DNA from: Methanohalophilus profundi
GTDB taxonomy: Archaea; Halobacteriota; Methanosarcinia; Methanosarcinales; Methanosarcinaceae
Assembly (NCBI RefSeq): GCF_004137855.1
Contig: NZ_QBKB01000002.1
Location: 1,458,663-1,522,662 of the forward strand
Direction of reading: 5' to 3'
Length of the DNA stretch: 64,000 nt
Shown here: piece by piece, positions 8,404 through 16,407 of the stretch
Layout of the letters: every line of letters starts with the position of its first letter
How positions within the stretch are numbered: the stretch's first letter is position 1
Notes under the pieces: generated by a model
Database searches by the model: none
What the model saw: the letters and a program-made list of their open reading frames with translations, nothing else
What the model was told of the DNA's origin: nothing
Program-made: the position numbers and the translations under genes

Positions 8404-10506
8404 ATGCAGTCACTGGTTGATGCTCCGCGTATAGGGGAAAAGATGGCACAGCGCTTTATATCTCATTTTGGATGTGAAGAGGATGCCATGGCGGCAATTC
8501 TCAGAGGTGATATAGCCAGTATATCGGAGATCGAAGGAGTAGGTAGAAGATATGCCATATCCCTCGTACACGATGTGAGGTCTACACAGGATGGTATTGA
8601 TATCTCCTCTTTTTTGAAAACCCGGGATTCAGTCGATATTTATGAGCGGGTAATCGATTCTATCAAAAATTATGCTTCTACTCCTTATGCAAGGGATAAG
8701 TTGCACACCTATATCCCATATCCTTCAAGCAGGAAAGACCTTATTGGCATAAACCGGGACTGGGTTGAAAACCATATGGAATATCTCTCCATGCTCGATG
8801 ATATGAATGGGGTTTCAGCAAGTCTTTCCAGAATAAAACCCCTGAAAAACTCTCCTTCAATTCCCCGGATCAGGGATAGGGCAATTGTCACTTCAAATAC
8901 CGATGATTACAGCACTTTAAAGGAAAAATATGGTAAAAGCATTGAGGTCCAGCTGGTGGAAGATCCTCTGGAATTTGCAGATGTTGCACGCAGTTATCCC
9001 CATGTAATTGCCATAGGAGAACCCTTCCTGGAGTATGATTTTCCAGAGGGCACGAATCCCGAAATAATAACAAATGCCCGGGAAATTGAGGAATGGCATA
9101 TTTTACCCGAAAAACAAATTTCTTTCTTTGCTTTCAATCATGAACGGATAATGAATGCATTGGATCTTGCAATAACACTGGATAAAGCGGGCATACCTTC
9201 AATAGTCAATGCGGATCTTTCGGCTCTTTGCAATCTCATGGCTGCCATTAATCCTGAAGGAAATATTGTTGAGGGCAGGGACGGGGAAATAGACCGCTTA
9301 CATCATATTCTGGACAATGTGGATTCGGAACTTACAAAATATGTAGACCAGTGCAACCGGGAAATAAATGATCTCCTCCAGAAAAGTAGTATTACACTCA
9401 GCGGGAATGATATGTTGGGTGTTATCAGGGATGAGGTGGAGTTAAAGGATATTCTTTCACGCAATATATCGGCATCTTTCAGCCAGATAATTAATGATGC
9501 CAGGAAAGAATTCATCGAAACCCTTTCACTGAAGCAAAATGAATGCCTATTTGTGGATTATTTTTTCCCCTCTGAACTTTGTTATCCTGTAGAAGCCGAC
9601 ACGTCCCAGTTACAAAAATTCAAAGAACAGATCAAACAGCAGATATTCCGCAGGGAAGTGACTCATAAAAGGGATATTGCATATGAGCTACACGAATTCA
9701 GGCAACACCTGAAACAACTTGTTATGAGGTTACTTGATCTGGATGTGGGTTTGGCAGTGGCCCGTTTTGGTCATTCTCTGAAGATGCAACTTGCCGGCTT
9801 TGAAGATGAATGTGGTATGGGAATCAAGAATGGAAGAAATATTTTCCTTTGCGAAAAGGGCGTTGATGTGGAACCTATAGATTATTCCCTGGGCTCGATA
9901 ATGTCTCCTTCGCAAGTTCCCACTTCTGCGGTAGTCCTGTTGAGCGGTGTGAATTCCGGAGGAAAAACATCCATGCTGGAGTTAGTGGCTCAATGTACAA
10001 TTCTTTCCAATATGGGTTTCCCTGTGCCGGCAGATGAATTAAAGATCGGGCCGGTTGATAGTTTGTATTATTTCAGCAAATCCAGGGGTACTCTTGATGC
10101 GGGGGCCTTTGAAACAACCTTACGCTCATTTTCAGCTCTGGCAGGGGCGGGATCCAAACTTGTGCTTGTCGATGAACTTGAATCCATTACCGAACCTGGA
10201 GCTTCTGCAAAAATCATAGCCGGGATCCTTGAGACCCTTTCTGAAGAATCCAATACAATGGCTATTTTTGTTTCCCATCTTGCCGACCAGATACTGGAAA
10301 ATACCGATGCCTCCATCAGGGTAGATGGAATTGAAGCAAAAGGACTTGATAATGAATTGAACCTGATTGTTGATCGCAATCCGATTTACAATCATATTGC
10401 AAAGAGTACTCCGGAGTTAATCGTGGAGCGTCTTTTCAGAAGTGGGGGGGAAGTTGAAAGGGAGTTTTACAGACGTTTGAAAAATAAATTCGAAAAAGGA
10501 TGCTAA
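8404..10506 (+). CDS. HhH-containing MutS-family ATPase
   Basis: A 700-residue protein. The N-terminus (about 4-60) holds helix-hairpin-helix motifs (DAPRIGEKMAQRFISHFG and ISEIEGVGRRYAISLV). The C-terminus is a MutS-type ABC ATPase with Walker A SGVNSGGKTS (about 514-523), a signature-like region and Walker B LVLVDELES (about 587), followed by SHLADQI. The mismatch-recognition domain of canonical MutS is not obvious, so it resembles MutS2 or other archaeal MutS-like proteins rather than MutS1. It starts right after the DUF4130 gene, which suggests joint action with the radical SAM protein. An aaggtgg sits about 10 nt before the ATG. Confidence 0.82.
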   Translation: MQSLVDAPRIGEKMAQRFISHFGCEEDAMAAILRGDIASISEIEGVGRRYAISLVHDVRSTQDGIDISSFLKTRDSVDIYERVIDSIKNYASTPYARDKLHTYIPYPSSRKDLIGINRDWVENHMEYLSMLDDMNGVSASLSRIKPLKNSPSIPRIRDRAIVTSNTDDYSTLKEKYGKSIEVQLVEDPLEFADVARSYPHVIAIGEPFLEYDFPEGTNPEIITNAREIEEWHILPEKQISFFAFNHERIMNALDLAITLDKAGIPSIVNADLSALCNLMAAINPEGNIVEGRDGEIDRLHHILDNVDSELTKYVDQCNREINDLLQKSSITLSGNDMLGVIRDEVELKDILSRNISASFSQIINDARKEFIETLSLKQNECLFVDYFFPSELCYPVEADTSQLQKFKEQIKQQIFRREVTHKRDIAYELHEFRQHLKQLVMRLLDLDVGLAVARFGHSLKMQLAGFEDECGMGIKNGRNIFLCEKGVDVEPIDYSLGSIMSPSQVPTSAVVLLSGVNSGGKTSMLELVAQCTILSNMGFPVPADELKIGPVDSLYYFSKSRGTLDAGAFETTLRSFSALAGAGSKLVLVDELESITEPGASAKIIAGILETLSEESNTMAIFVSHLADQILENTDASIRVDGIEAKGLDNELNLIVDRNPIYNHIAKSTPELIVERLFRSGGEVEREFYRRLKNKFEKGC

Positions 10507-11084
10507 TCAGAGGCATCCCTTTGTACTTTTGACCTCTTTACCCTCGATAACCGTTGCTTTTTCCATTGCATGAGCAAATGCCTTGAAAAGGGCTTCGATT
10601 TTGTGATGGTCATTGTAACCATATACAGTTGCATGTAGGGTAATTTTTGCATTGGAGACGAATGATTCAAAAAAGTGCCTTGTAAGCTGGGTGTTGAATT
10701 CCCCTACTTTTCGGATTCAAAAGTAGTGTCCATCACGAGATAACTGCGCCCTCCTATATCCACTACTACACTGGCAAGGGCTTCATCCATTGGTATTCTT
10801 GCTTCTCCGAAACGGGCAATTCCTGACTTTTCTGCCATTATCCGATCAAATGCCTGCCCCATTACGATCCCAATGTCCTCAATCAGGTGGTGACCGTCTA
10901 CTTCCAGATCACCTTTAGCATCGATTGTAAGGTCAAAACCTGAATGTCGTGCAAAACATACCAGCATGTGGTCAAAAAAACCGATGCCTGTATTTATCTG
11001 TGAATCCCCTTTGCCATCGATGTTAATCGTAAGTTCTATGCTGGTTTCTCTGGTAGTCCGGGATACAGTGGAAGTTCTTGGCAT
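10507..11084 (-). CDS. hisB: Imidazoleglycerol-phosphate dehydratase (frameshifted)
   Basis: Dehydrates imidazole glycerol phosphate in histidine synthesis. Metal-binding signatures [16 protein letters not shown] and [16 protein letters not shown] are present in the first part. That part stops after TTFESEK, but the next frame continues [16 protein letters not shown] and later a [16 protein letters not shown] stretch to a normal end EVKSTKGCL. One extra T in the plus-strand run 10708-10711 restores a 192-residue protein, the usual length. Last gene of a hisG-hisA-hisB unit, convergent with the MutS-like gene (stops adjacent). A sequencing indel is more likely than a true pseudogene. Confidence 0.88.
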
Positions 11085-11086
11085 AC

Positions 11087-11839
11087 TTACTCTCCACCAG
11101 AAGTTTCCTCTCTGATCGTATTTATTGCTTCTGTAAGGGTAAAATTTCCTGCATAAAGAGCACTCCCCACCACAACACCGCAGGCACCGGTCATTTTCAG
11201 GGTCATTATGTCTTCCAGGGTGGTAACTCCTCCTGAAGCAATCACCGGTATTGTAAGTTCATTAACCAGCTCTGTTGTGGGTTCTGTGTCCACACCTTCC
11301 ATTAATCCTTCTTTGTCGATGTTGGTGAACAGGATGCTTCCTGCACCTTTTTCTTCGAACATTTTCCCGAGTTGTACTGCAGTATATTCGGATTGCTCGG
11401 TCCATCCCTTTGTAGAAACTTTCCCATTTTTTGAGTCCAGGGCAACATTAATATTTTCGGGCTTGAATTCTCTGGCAAGTTTTTCAACCAGGTCCGGATT
11501 TTGGACAGCTGCGGTGCTTAGTATCACCCTGTCAGCCCCCATGTGCAGGAGATTTGCAGCATCCTCAAAAGAGCGAATTCCACCGCCTACCTGTACTTCG
11601 ACTCCTTCCTTTTCACATTGCATAATGATTTTTTCTATAATCGGGGCGTTCTTCCTTTTACCTTCGATGGCCCCGTCAAGGTCTATCAGATGCAGGGTTT
11701 TTGCTCCCTGTCCGATCCACTTAATCGCAACTGCTTCGGGATCATCAAGTGAAATACGTTCCTTATCTGGTAGTCCCTGTATTAACTGGACACATTTCCC
11801 GTTTTTCATATCTACAGCGGGGATGACCTCAAATTCCAT
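11087..11839 (-). CDS. hisA: Phosphoribosylformimino-5-aminoimidazole carboxamide ribotide isomerase
   Basis: A 250-residue HisA (beta-alpha)8 barrel catalysing the ProFAR Amadori isomerisation of histidine synthesis. Visible landmarks are [16 protein letters not shown] at the N-terminus, [25 protein letters not shown] sequence, and the C-terminal [15 protein letters not shown] with the phosphate-binding glycines and [11 protein letters not shown]. Length is normal. It lies between hisG (13 nt upstream) and hisB (2 nt downstream), consistent with one transcript. Confidence 0.94.
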   Translation of the reverse strand: MEFEVIPAVDMKNGKCVQLIQGLPDKERISLDDPEAVAIKWIGQGAKTLHLIDLDGAIEGKRKNAPIIEKIIMQCEKEGVEVQVGGGIRSFEDAANLLHMGADRVILSTAAVQNPDLVEKLAREFKPENINVALDSKNGKVSTKGWTEQSEYTAVQLGKMFEEKGAGSILFTNIDKEGLMEGVDTEPTTELVNELTIPVIASGGVTTLEDIMTLKMTGACGVVVGSALYAGNFTLTEAINTIREETSGGE

Positions 11840-11851
11840 TCTTTGTTCTCC

Positions 11852-12706
11852 TCAGGGTATCATTCTTTCAATGGGTACAACCAGTATGTCTGATGCACCT
11901 GCTTTTTTCAGTTCGCTGACTATTGCAAAGACCTGGTCTGCATCAATAACGGCATGTACTGCATGGGTGGAATTTTTTGATTCTACTTTCATTACAGTCG
12001 GGCCCGCAAGACCGGGCAGGATGTCTTTGATAGTTTCCAGTTTGCCCGATGGCACATTCATCATAAGGTAGCGCTTTTGTTTTGCATGGAGTACGCTTTC
12101 AAGGGCTGTTTTGATGTGCTGGATTTTTTCTTCTCTTTGGGAACTTTCGGCATTTGAAATAAGGTAAACAGATGAGCTGAACACATCTGCAATTTTCCTG
12201 AGATGGTTTGTCACAAGAGTTGTGCCGGAACTGGATATATCAACAATCGCATCCGCAATTCCCACATGGGGTGTCATCTCGCAGGCACCACTTACTTTGA
12301 TTACTTCAATTGGGATGTCAATATTTTCAAAATATTTCTCTGTAATATTTGGGAACTCAGTAGCAACCCGCATGTTTTTCAGGTCTTCAGGAGTTTTAAT
12401 TCCTGATTCTTCAGGGACTGCAAGTACCAGTTTTGCCCTCCCAAACTGCAGGTCCAGCATAACTTCAACTTCTGAATCAGTTTCATCTATAAGATCAAGC
12501 CCGGTAATTCCCACGTCTGCAGCTCCGTCCTGCACATATTCGGGAATATCCGCCGCTCTTGCGAATAAAAAGGTCATTTCTGGGTCTGTTGTTTTTGCAA
12601 AAAGTTTCCGGCTTGATCCTTCATGTACCGGGAGACCTGCTTCTTTGAAGAGTTTCACGGTCGGATCGTGGAGTCTGCCTTTATTTGGTATTGCAATGCG
12701 TATCAT
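11852..12706 (-). CDS. hisG: ATP phosphoribosyltransferase, long form
   Basis: A 284-residue HisG, the first and feedback-regulated step of histidine synthesis. It begins MIRIAIPNKGRLHDPTVKLF and has DVGITGLDLIDE and DISSSGTTLVTNHLR of the catalytic domain. The C-terminal extension (HAVHAVIDADQVFAIVSELKKAGASDILVVPIERMI) is the ACT-like histidine-binding domain of long-form enzymes, so HisZ is not needed. Start chosen at 12706 because the family begins here; an upstream in-frame ATG would add 50 unrelated residues. The 216-nt gap to mat (12707-12922) must hold divergent promoters, including an aatttatatag at about 12832-12842. Confidence 0.92.
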   Translation of the reverse strand: MIRIAIPNKGRLHDPTVKLFKEAGLPVHEGSSRKLFAKTTDPEMTFLFARAADIPEYVQDGAADVGITGLDLIDETDSEVEVMLDLQFGRAKLVLAVPEESGIKTPEDLKNMRVATEFPNITEKYFENIDIPIEVIKVSGACEMTPHVGIADAIVDISSSGTTLVTNHLRKIADVFSSSVYLISNAESSQREEKIQHIKTALESVLHAKQKRYLMMNVPSGKLETIKDILPGLAGPTVMKVESKNSTHAVHAVIDADQVFAIVSELKKAGASDILVVPIERMIP

Positions 12707-12922
12707 CCTGGTTACCTCTGGAATCTGGGTCAACATTTCCAATACTTTCATTGCATATAAAGGTTTGATGAAGAAAAAGTACCCATGATATCTATTACCT
12801 CTAGTAATTAATTCATCTTCATATAGTACCCAATTTATATAGAATGGATTTTTCATATCAATACAGATTTGATACTGGAGCCTTATTTAATTCATATTTC
12901 AGTGTTTTCATGAGGTTTGGTT

Positions 12923-14122
12923 ATGCGGAATATAAAAGTTGAACAACTTGTCCAGACACCTGTGGAAAATCAGGAGATAGAGCTTGTTGAACGTAAGGGT
13001 GTGGGACATCCTGATAGTATATCTGATGGAATTGCAGAGGCTGTAAGCCGTGCCCTTTGTGCTGAATATATCGAAAAATGCGGTGCAGTACTTCATCATA
13101 ATACGGACGAGACCCAGATTGTTGCAGGTCGTTCCTCCCCTGCTTTTGGAGGTGGGCAAGTCCTCAAGCCAATCTATACTCTTCTTGTGGGGCGGGCTAC
13201 AAAGGAATTTAACGGTGTGGAAATCCCGGCTGAAACAGTGGCTCTTTCAGCAGCACGTGATTACCTGAGGAAGAATATTGTAAATCTTGATCTTGAGAGG
13301 GATATTATTCTTGACTGCAAACTCGGTACGGGTTCTTCTGATCTGAGGGATGTTTTTGGAAGGGAAAAAATTCCTACTGCTAATGACACGTCCTTTGGGG
13401 TAGGGCATGCGCCCTTTTCCGAACTTGAGCGTATCGTGTATGATACCGAGAAGCAGCTTATAGGTGACCTGAAGGAAAAAATGCCTGCAATCGGTGAGGA
13501 TATCAAGGTCATGGGATTGCGGGAGAAAGATGATATTTCCCTGACTGTTTGCTGTGGAATGGTTGACAAATATGTTGATGATATGGATGCTTATGTTAGT
13601 TTCAAGGAACAGATGAAGGATTATATTCTGGATCTTGCGGGCAAATACACTGACAGGGATGTGAACGCATATATCAATGCTGCCGATAATACCGAGGGTG
13701 GTTGTGGCTGTATATTCCTGACTGTAACAGGCACCTCTGCGGAAATGGGTGATGATGGTTCTGTTGGTCGGGGTAACCGGTGTAATGGTTTGATAACCCC
13801 GAACAGGCCCATGAGTATGGAGGCTACAAGCGGTAAGAACCCTATCAATCATGTAGGTAAGATCTACAATTTGCTTTCCACTCAGATGGCCTGGGATATC
13901 GTGGAAGCCGTGCCGCAAGTGGATGAAGTATACGTGAGGTTACTGTCTCAGATAGGTAAACCTATTGATCAGCCCATGGCTGCCAGTATCCAGGTAATTC
14001 CCGAAGATGGGGCAAATTTTGCTACGGTTCAGGATGATGCCGAGGCGGTTGCCGATGAATGGCTTGGTAATATTACCAAAATTACCGATCTTGTTATCAA
14101 CGGCGCAATTGACACTTTCTGA
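12923..14122 (+). CDS. mat: Archaeal S-adenosylmethionine synthetase
   Basis: A 399-residue archaeal-type methionine adenosyltransferase (distinct from bacterial MetK). Recognisable parts include [57 protein letters not shown], and [21 protein letters not shown]. It makes SAM, in high demand here for radical SAM and methylation reactions of cofactor synthesis. ATG 12923 follows gaggt at 12913-12917; a TTG two codons earlier is less likely. A hairpin terminator follows immediately. Confidence 0.95.
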   Translation: MRNIKVEQLVQTPVENQEIELVERKGVGHPDSISDGIAEAVSRALCAEYIEKCGAVLHHNTDETQIVAGRSSPAFGGGQVLKPIYTLLVGRATKEFNGVEIPAETVALSAARDYLRKNIVNLDLERDIILDCKLGTGSSDLRDVFGREKIPTANDTSFGVGHAPFSELERIVYDTEKQLIGDLKEKMPAIGEDIKVMGLREKDDISLTVCCGMVDKYVDDMDAYVSFKEQMKDYILDLAGKYTDRDVNAYINAADNTEGGCGCIFLTVTGTSAEMGDDGSVGRGNRCNGLITPNRPMSMEATSGKNPINHVGKIYNLLSTQMAWDIVEAVPQVDEVYVRLLSQIGKPIDQPMAASIQVIPEDGANFATVQDDAEAVADEWLGNITKITDLVINGAIDTF

Positions 14123-14148
14123 GGGAATCTCCCTCTTTTTATTCTTTT
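14121..14148 (+). terminator. Hairpin terminator after mat
   Basis: Perfect 6-bp arms gagggA/TCCCTC (14121-14126 and 14130-14135) with a 3-nt loop are followed by tttttattctttt. It overlaps the last base of the mat stop region. A T-tract after a hairpin is compatible with archaeal termination. Confidence 0.6.
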
Positions 14149-14253
14149 CAGTGGTTTTCAATTCTGTCTTTTTTATTTTTGCTTTTAAGCGCTGGTGAAA
14201 TTTCCTGCGGACATTGGATTTATATGACTTTGAAATGGGAAATCGGCGAAAAG

Positions 14254-14262
14254 TCTATATAA
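14254..14262 (+). promoter_or_regulatory. TATA box of tRNA-Tyr
   Basis: tctatataa preceded by a purine-rich BRE-like gcgaaaag lies about 40 nt before the tRNA-Tyr 5' end, in the gap between the mat terminator and the tRNA. Confidence 0.5.
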
Positions 14263-14297
14263 GATTGTGAGGATGGAAATATCTCGCTGAGTAATGT

Positions 14298-14406
14298 CCC
14301 GCCTTAACTCAGTTGGTAGAGTGCGCGGCTGTAGTATGGTTTGTGTGGTTTATCCACATACCGCGCGGTTACCGCGATGCCCCCGGTTCGAGTCTGGGAG
14401 GCGGGA
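14298..14406 (+). tRNA. tRNA-Tyr (GTA) with a 36-nt intron
   Basis: Acceptor strands CCCGCCT (14298-14304) and AGGCGGG (14399-14405) pair fully, giving the C1-G72 pair typical of archaeal tRNA-Tyr; discriminator A is at 14406. D-arm CTC-AGTTGGTA-GAG, anticodon stem CGCGG (14324-14328) with CCGCG (14372-14376), and T-arm CCCGG-TTCGAGT-CTGGG all fold. Anticodon GTA is at 14331-14333. The intron is 14335-14370, after position 37, the canonical archaeal site, and contains its own inverted repeat (GTGTGG/CCACAT). CCA follows the discriminator directly at 14407-14409, so the CCA end appears to be encoded. Confidence 0.93.
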
Positions 14407-14440
14407 CCAAACACCTCTTCTAAAGGGGTGCAAACAAAAC

Positions 14441-14450
14441 CCTTATATAC
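14441..14450 (+). promoter_or_regulatory. TATA box before tRNA-Asp
   Basis: ccttatatac lies 55-64 nt before the mature 5' end of tRNA-Asp; transcription would start near 14475 and leave a 5' leader of about 30 nt. The weak hairpin CACCTC/GGGGTG at about 14412-14430 separates it from tRNA-Tyr. Confidence 0.4.
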
Positions 14451-14504
14451 AATTAAATGTATTTGGGTGCTGCTCTTGTGAGCGGAAAAGTGTGCCCGGA
14501 CATT

Positions 14505-14577
14505 GTCCGAATAGTGTAGAGGCCTATCATGGGGCCCTGTCGAGGCCCCGACCCGGGTTCGAATCCCGGTTCGGGCG
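14505..14577 (+). tRNA. tRNA-Asp (GTC)
   Basis: Acceptor GTCCGAA (14505-14511) pairs with TTCGGGC (14570-14576) with one G-U pair; discriminator G is at 14577. The anticodon arm is GGGCC-CTGTCGA-GGCCC with anticodon GTC, and the T-arm is CCGGG-TTCGAAT-CCCGG. The D-arm resembles other archaeal tRNA-Asp (GTGTAG...CAATCAT-like). CCA is not encoded. An extra copy of the acceptor 5' strand lies just upstream (see findings). A GC hairpin CCCCGG/CCGGGG at 14598-14614 follows and may mark the transcript end. Confidence 0.92.
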
Positions 14578-14732
14578 TACAAAACTTTTCCGAATGGCCC
14601 CGGTTTTGCCGGGGTCGAAACTCACATCTAATTTTGTTTTCTATAATGTTGTCACAGAGTAGTATCTTTGCTGTTTTAAAACCACGCCTGCAAATGTGTA
14701 TATACAATTAATTAGGTATAAGAAGATAATTT

Positions 14733-14740
14733 TTATATAG
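14733..14740 (+). promoter_or_regulatory. TATA box of the surface protein gene
   Basis: ttatatag about 27 nt before ATG 14764, with no Shine-Dalgarno in front of that ATG, suggests a leaderless transcript. Confidence 0.45.
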
Positions 14741-14763
14741 TTTTCATCCTTATTTGTTTCAGA

Positions 14764-15453
14764 ATGTCGGATAAAATATTACCACGGATCAGGAACACAG
14801 ATCGCTACATACTCAGATTGCTCTGTGTCTTTTTCATTTTCACAGTATGTTTTTCTACAGGCGTGCTTGCCAATGATTCCTATGCAGTGACTGAGGTCTA
14901 TTGTAATGGTGAATTATATCCGGAACATTTCACCCCTTCTCCTGTTCTGGATGCAAATGAGTCTTTCACATTGGCGGTTGATATGACAGTAAAACAGGCA
15001 AGTGTTGTCGATGTCACTATCGACCAACATATTTTGGATCCTGGCACATCTCTGGAAATACAGAAAGGGCCATGTGCATTCAATTCAACTCATTCACGTG
15101 AGTTTGCCCCCAATGAAACATTTACCTATAAGTGGGTAATCAGGGAGGCAGCAAATACGGCATGTGGTGCGGTTCCGGTTGGATTCAACTATTCAATCAA
15201 CCCGGCAAACTCTTCAGATTTAACTATTGAGCAATCTTCTATTGTTGTAACTCCCCGCATCACGGATGAATATGTTGAAGATGGGATATGGGATGATAAT
15301 TATCCTCTCTCTTTAAATTCCTACATCCCACGATCAGAATCACCTTCAGGGTCTTTATTTGTTGGTTTTGCCAGTCCTCTTTTTGCTTTTGCAATAGTGG
15401 GTTTACTATTGCTTCGTCGCAAAATTAATAATATTGTAATTTCTGGCTTTTAG
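14764..15453 (+). CDS. Exported surface protein, possibly sarcinarray/MAST-like
   Basis: A 229-residue protein with an N-terminal signal or anchor segment (LLCVFFIFTVCFSTGVLA, about 21-38), a beta-rich extracellular middle with Asn-x-Ser/Thr sites, and a C-terminal membrane segment (LFAFAIVGLLLL) followed by RRK. This layout fits a cell-surface protein, and the middle (VYCNGELY, then FTYKWVIR) reminds me of the Methanosarcinales sarcinarray family; that assignment is tentative. The stop is UAG and is followed two codons later by in-frame UGA, so readthrough would add only three residues. Confidence 0.65.
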   Translation: MSDKILPRIRNTDRYILRLLCVFFIFTVCFSTGVLANDSYAVTEVYCNGELYPEHFTPSPVLDANESFTLAVDMTVKQASVVDVTIDQHILDPGTSLEIQKGPCAFNSTHSREFAPNETFTYKWVIREAANTACGAVPVGFNYSINPANSSDLTIEQSSIVVTPRITDEYVEDGIWDDNYPLSLNSYIPRSESPSGSLFVGFASPLFAFAIVGLLLLRRKINNIVISGF

Positions 15454-15555
15454 AACAATTGAAAAGCTACAAATATCATTAGTAAATTGAAACCATCGGA
15501 TAGACTTTTATACGTACATCTCTCCCTCTTATCCAATAATCGTTGATGTGATCAT

Positions 15556-16407
15556 ATGTCTTACAATATAATTGAAACACGCAATCTTGTTCCGGATGTG
15601 GATCTCATGAAGGTCGAAGCTCCGGATATAGCAAAAGCAGCAAAAGCAGGCCAATTTGTGATATTACGTATTGATGAAAGTGGTGAACGCATTCCTCTTA
15701 CAATAGCCGACTTTGATGTTGAAGAGGGTTCTATAACTGTAATCTATCAGGTAATGGGCAAGACTACCAAACAATTAACAACCCTCAAAACAGGTGACAC
15801 ACTGCAGGATTTTGTCGGTCCTCTGGGCACTCCCTCGGATATCCGCAAACTTGGTACAGTAGTAATGGTTGGGGGGGGTATCGGTGTGGCTCCTGTGTAC
15901 CCACAGGCACGTGCCTATCGCGAGGCAGGTAACCATGTAATATCTATAATCGGTGCCCGCAATGAAGAAATGCTCATTCTTGAAGATGAAATGGCAGAGG
16001 TGAGTGATGAACTCTATGTGGCAACAGATGATGGGAGCAAAGGTCATCACGGTTTTGTAACAGATATTGTCAAAGATATTCTTGATAGTGACCAGCAGGT
16101 TGACCGTATTGTCATAATCGGTCCGCCTATAATGATGAAAGTAGGGGCCGGTGTAACTGCCCCCTATGGCGTGGAAACCCTTGTAAGCCTCAATCCAATT
16201 ATGATCGATGGTACCGGGATGTGTGGTGGTTGTCGTGTATCTGTTGGCGGGGAAACCAAATTTGCATGTGTGGATGGGCCGGAGTTTGATGCCTCCGGTG
16301 TGGATTTTGACCTTATGATGAGCAGGCTATCCTTTTACAGGCCGCAGGAAAAGGAAGCCCTTGAAAGTTACAGCAAAAAATGCGGAGGGGATTGCAAGTG
16401 TCACTGA
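15556..16407 (+). CDS. NfnA/SudB-like FAD/[2Fe-2S] oxidoreductase subunit
   Basis: A 283-residue ferredoxin-NADP reductase-like subunit, as in dihydroorotate dehydrogenase electron transfer subunit, sulfide dehydrogenase beta and NfnA. The FAD motif RIPLTIAD, an NAD-binding glycine stretch VVMVGGGIGVAPVYPQ and a C-terminal [2Fe-2S] motif DGTGMCGGCRVSVGG (about residues 217-231, then FACVDGPEFD) are present. The tail CGGDCKCH adds three Cys. It overlaps the GltA-like gene by 10 nt, the standard pairing, so together they form an NADPH/ferredoxin-linked transhydrogenase or glutamate-synthase-like complex. The exact electron partner is not decidable here. Confidence 0.85.
   Translation: MSYNIIETRNLVPDVDLMKVEAPDIAKAAKAGQFVILRIDESGERIPLTIADFDVEEGSITVIYQVMGKTTKQLTTLKTGDTLQDFVGPLGTPSDIRKLGTVVMVGGGIGVAPVYPQARAYREAGNHVISIIGARNEEMLILEDEMAEVSDELYVATDDGSKGHHGFVTDIVKDILDSDQQVDRIVIIGPPIMMKVGAGVTAPYGVETLVSLNPIMIDGTGMCGGCRVSVGGETKFACVDGPEFDASGVDFDLMMSRLSFYRPQEKEALESYSKKCGGDCKCH

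Noticed and set aside
10704..11084. hisB as a short, truncated 126-residue protein
   Set aside because: The remaining third of the enzyme is present in the next frame and ends normally after adding one T.
11208..12071. Plus-strand open frame of 287 codons over hisA and hisG
   Set aside because: Ser/Pro-rich antisense translation of two clearly identified his genes; no family motif or start signal.
12707..12922. SAM riboswitch before mat
   Set aside because: No compact G/C stems or known SAM aptamer pattern; the region is A/T-rich promoter sequence.
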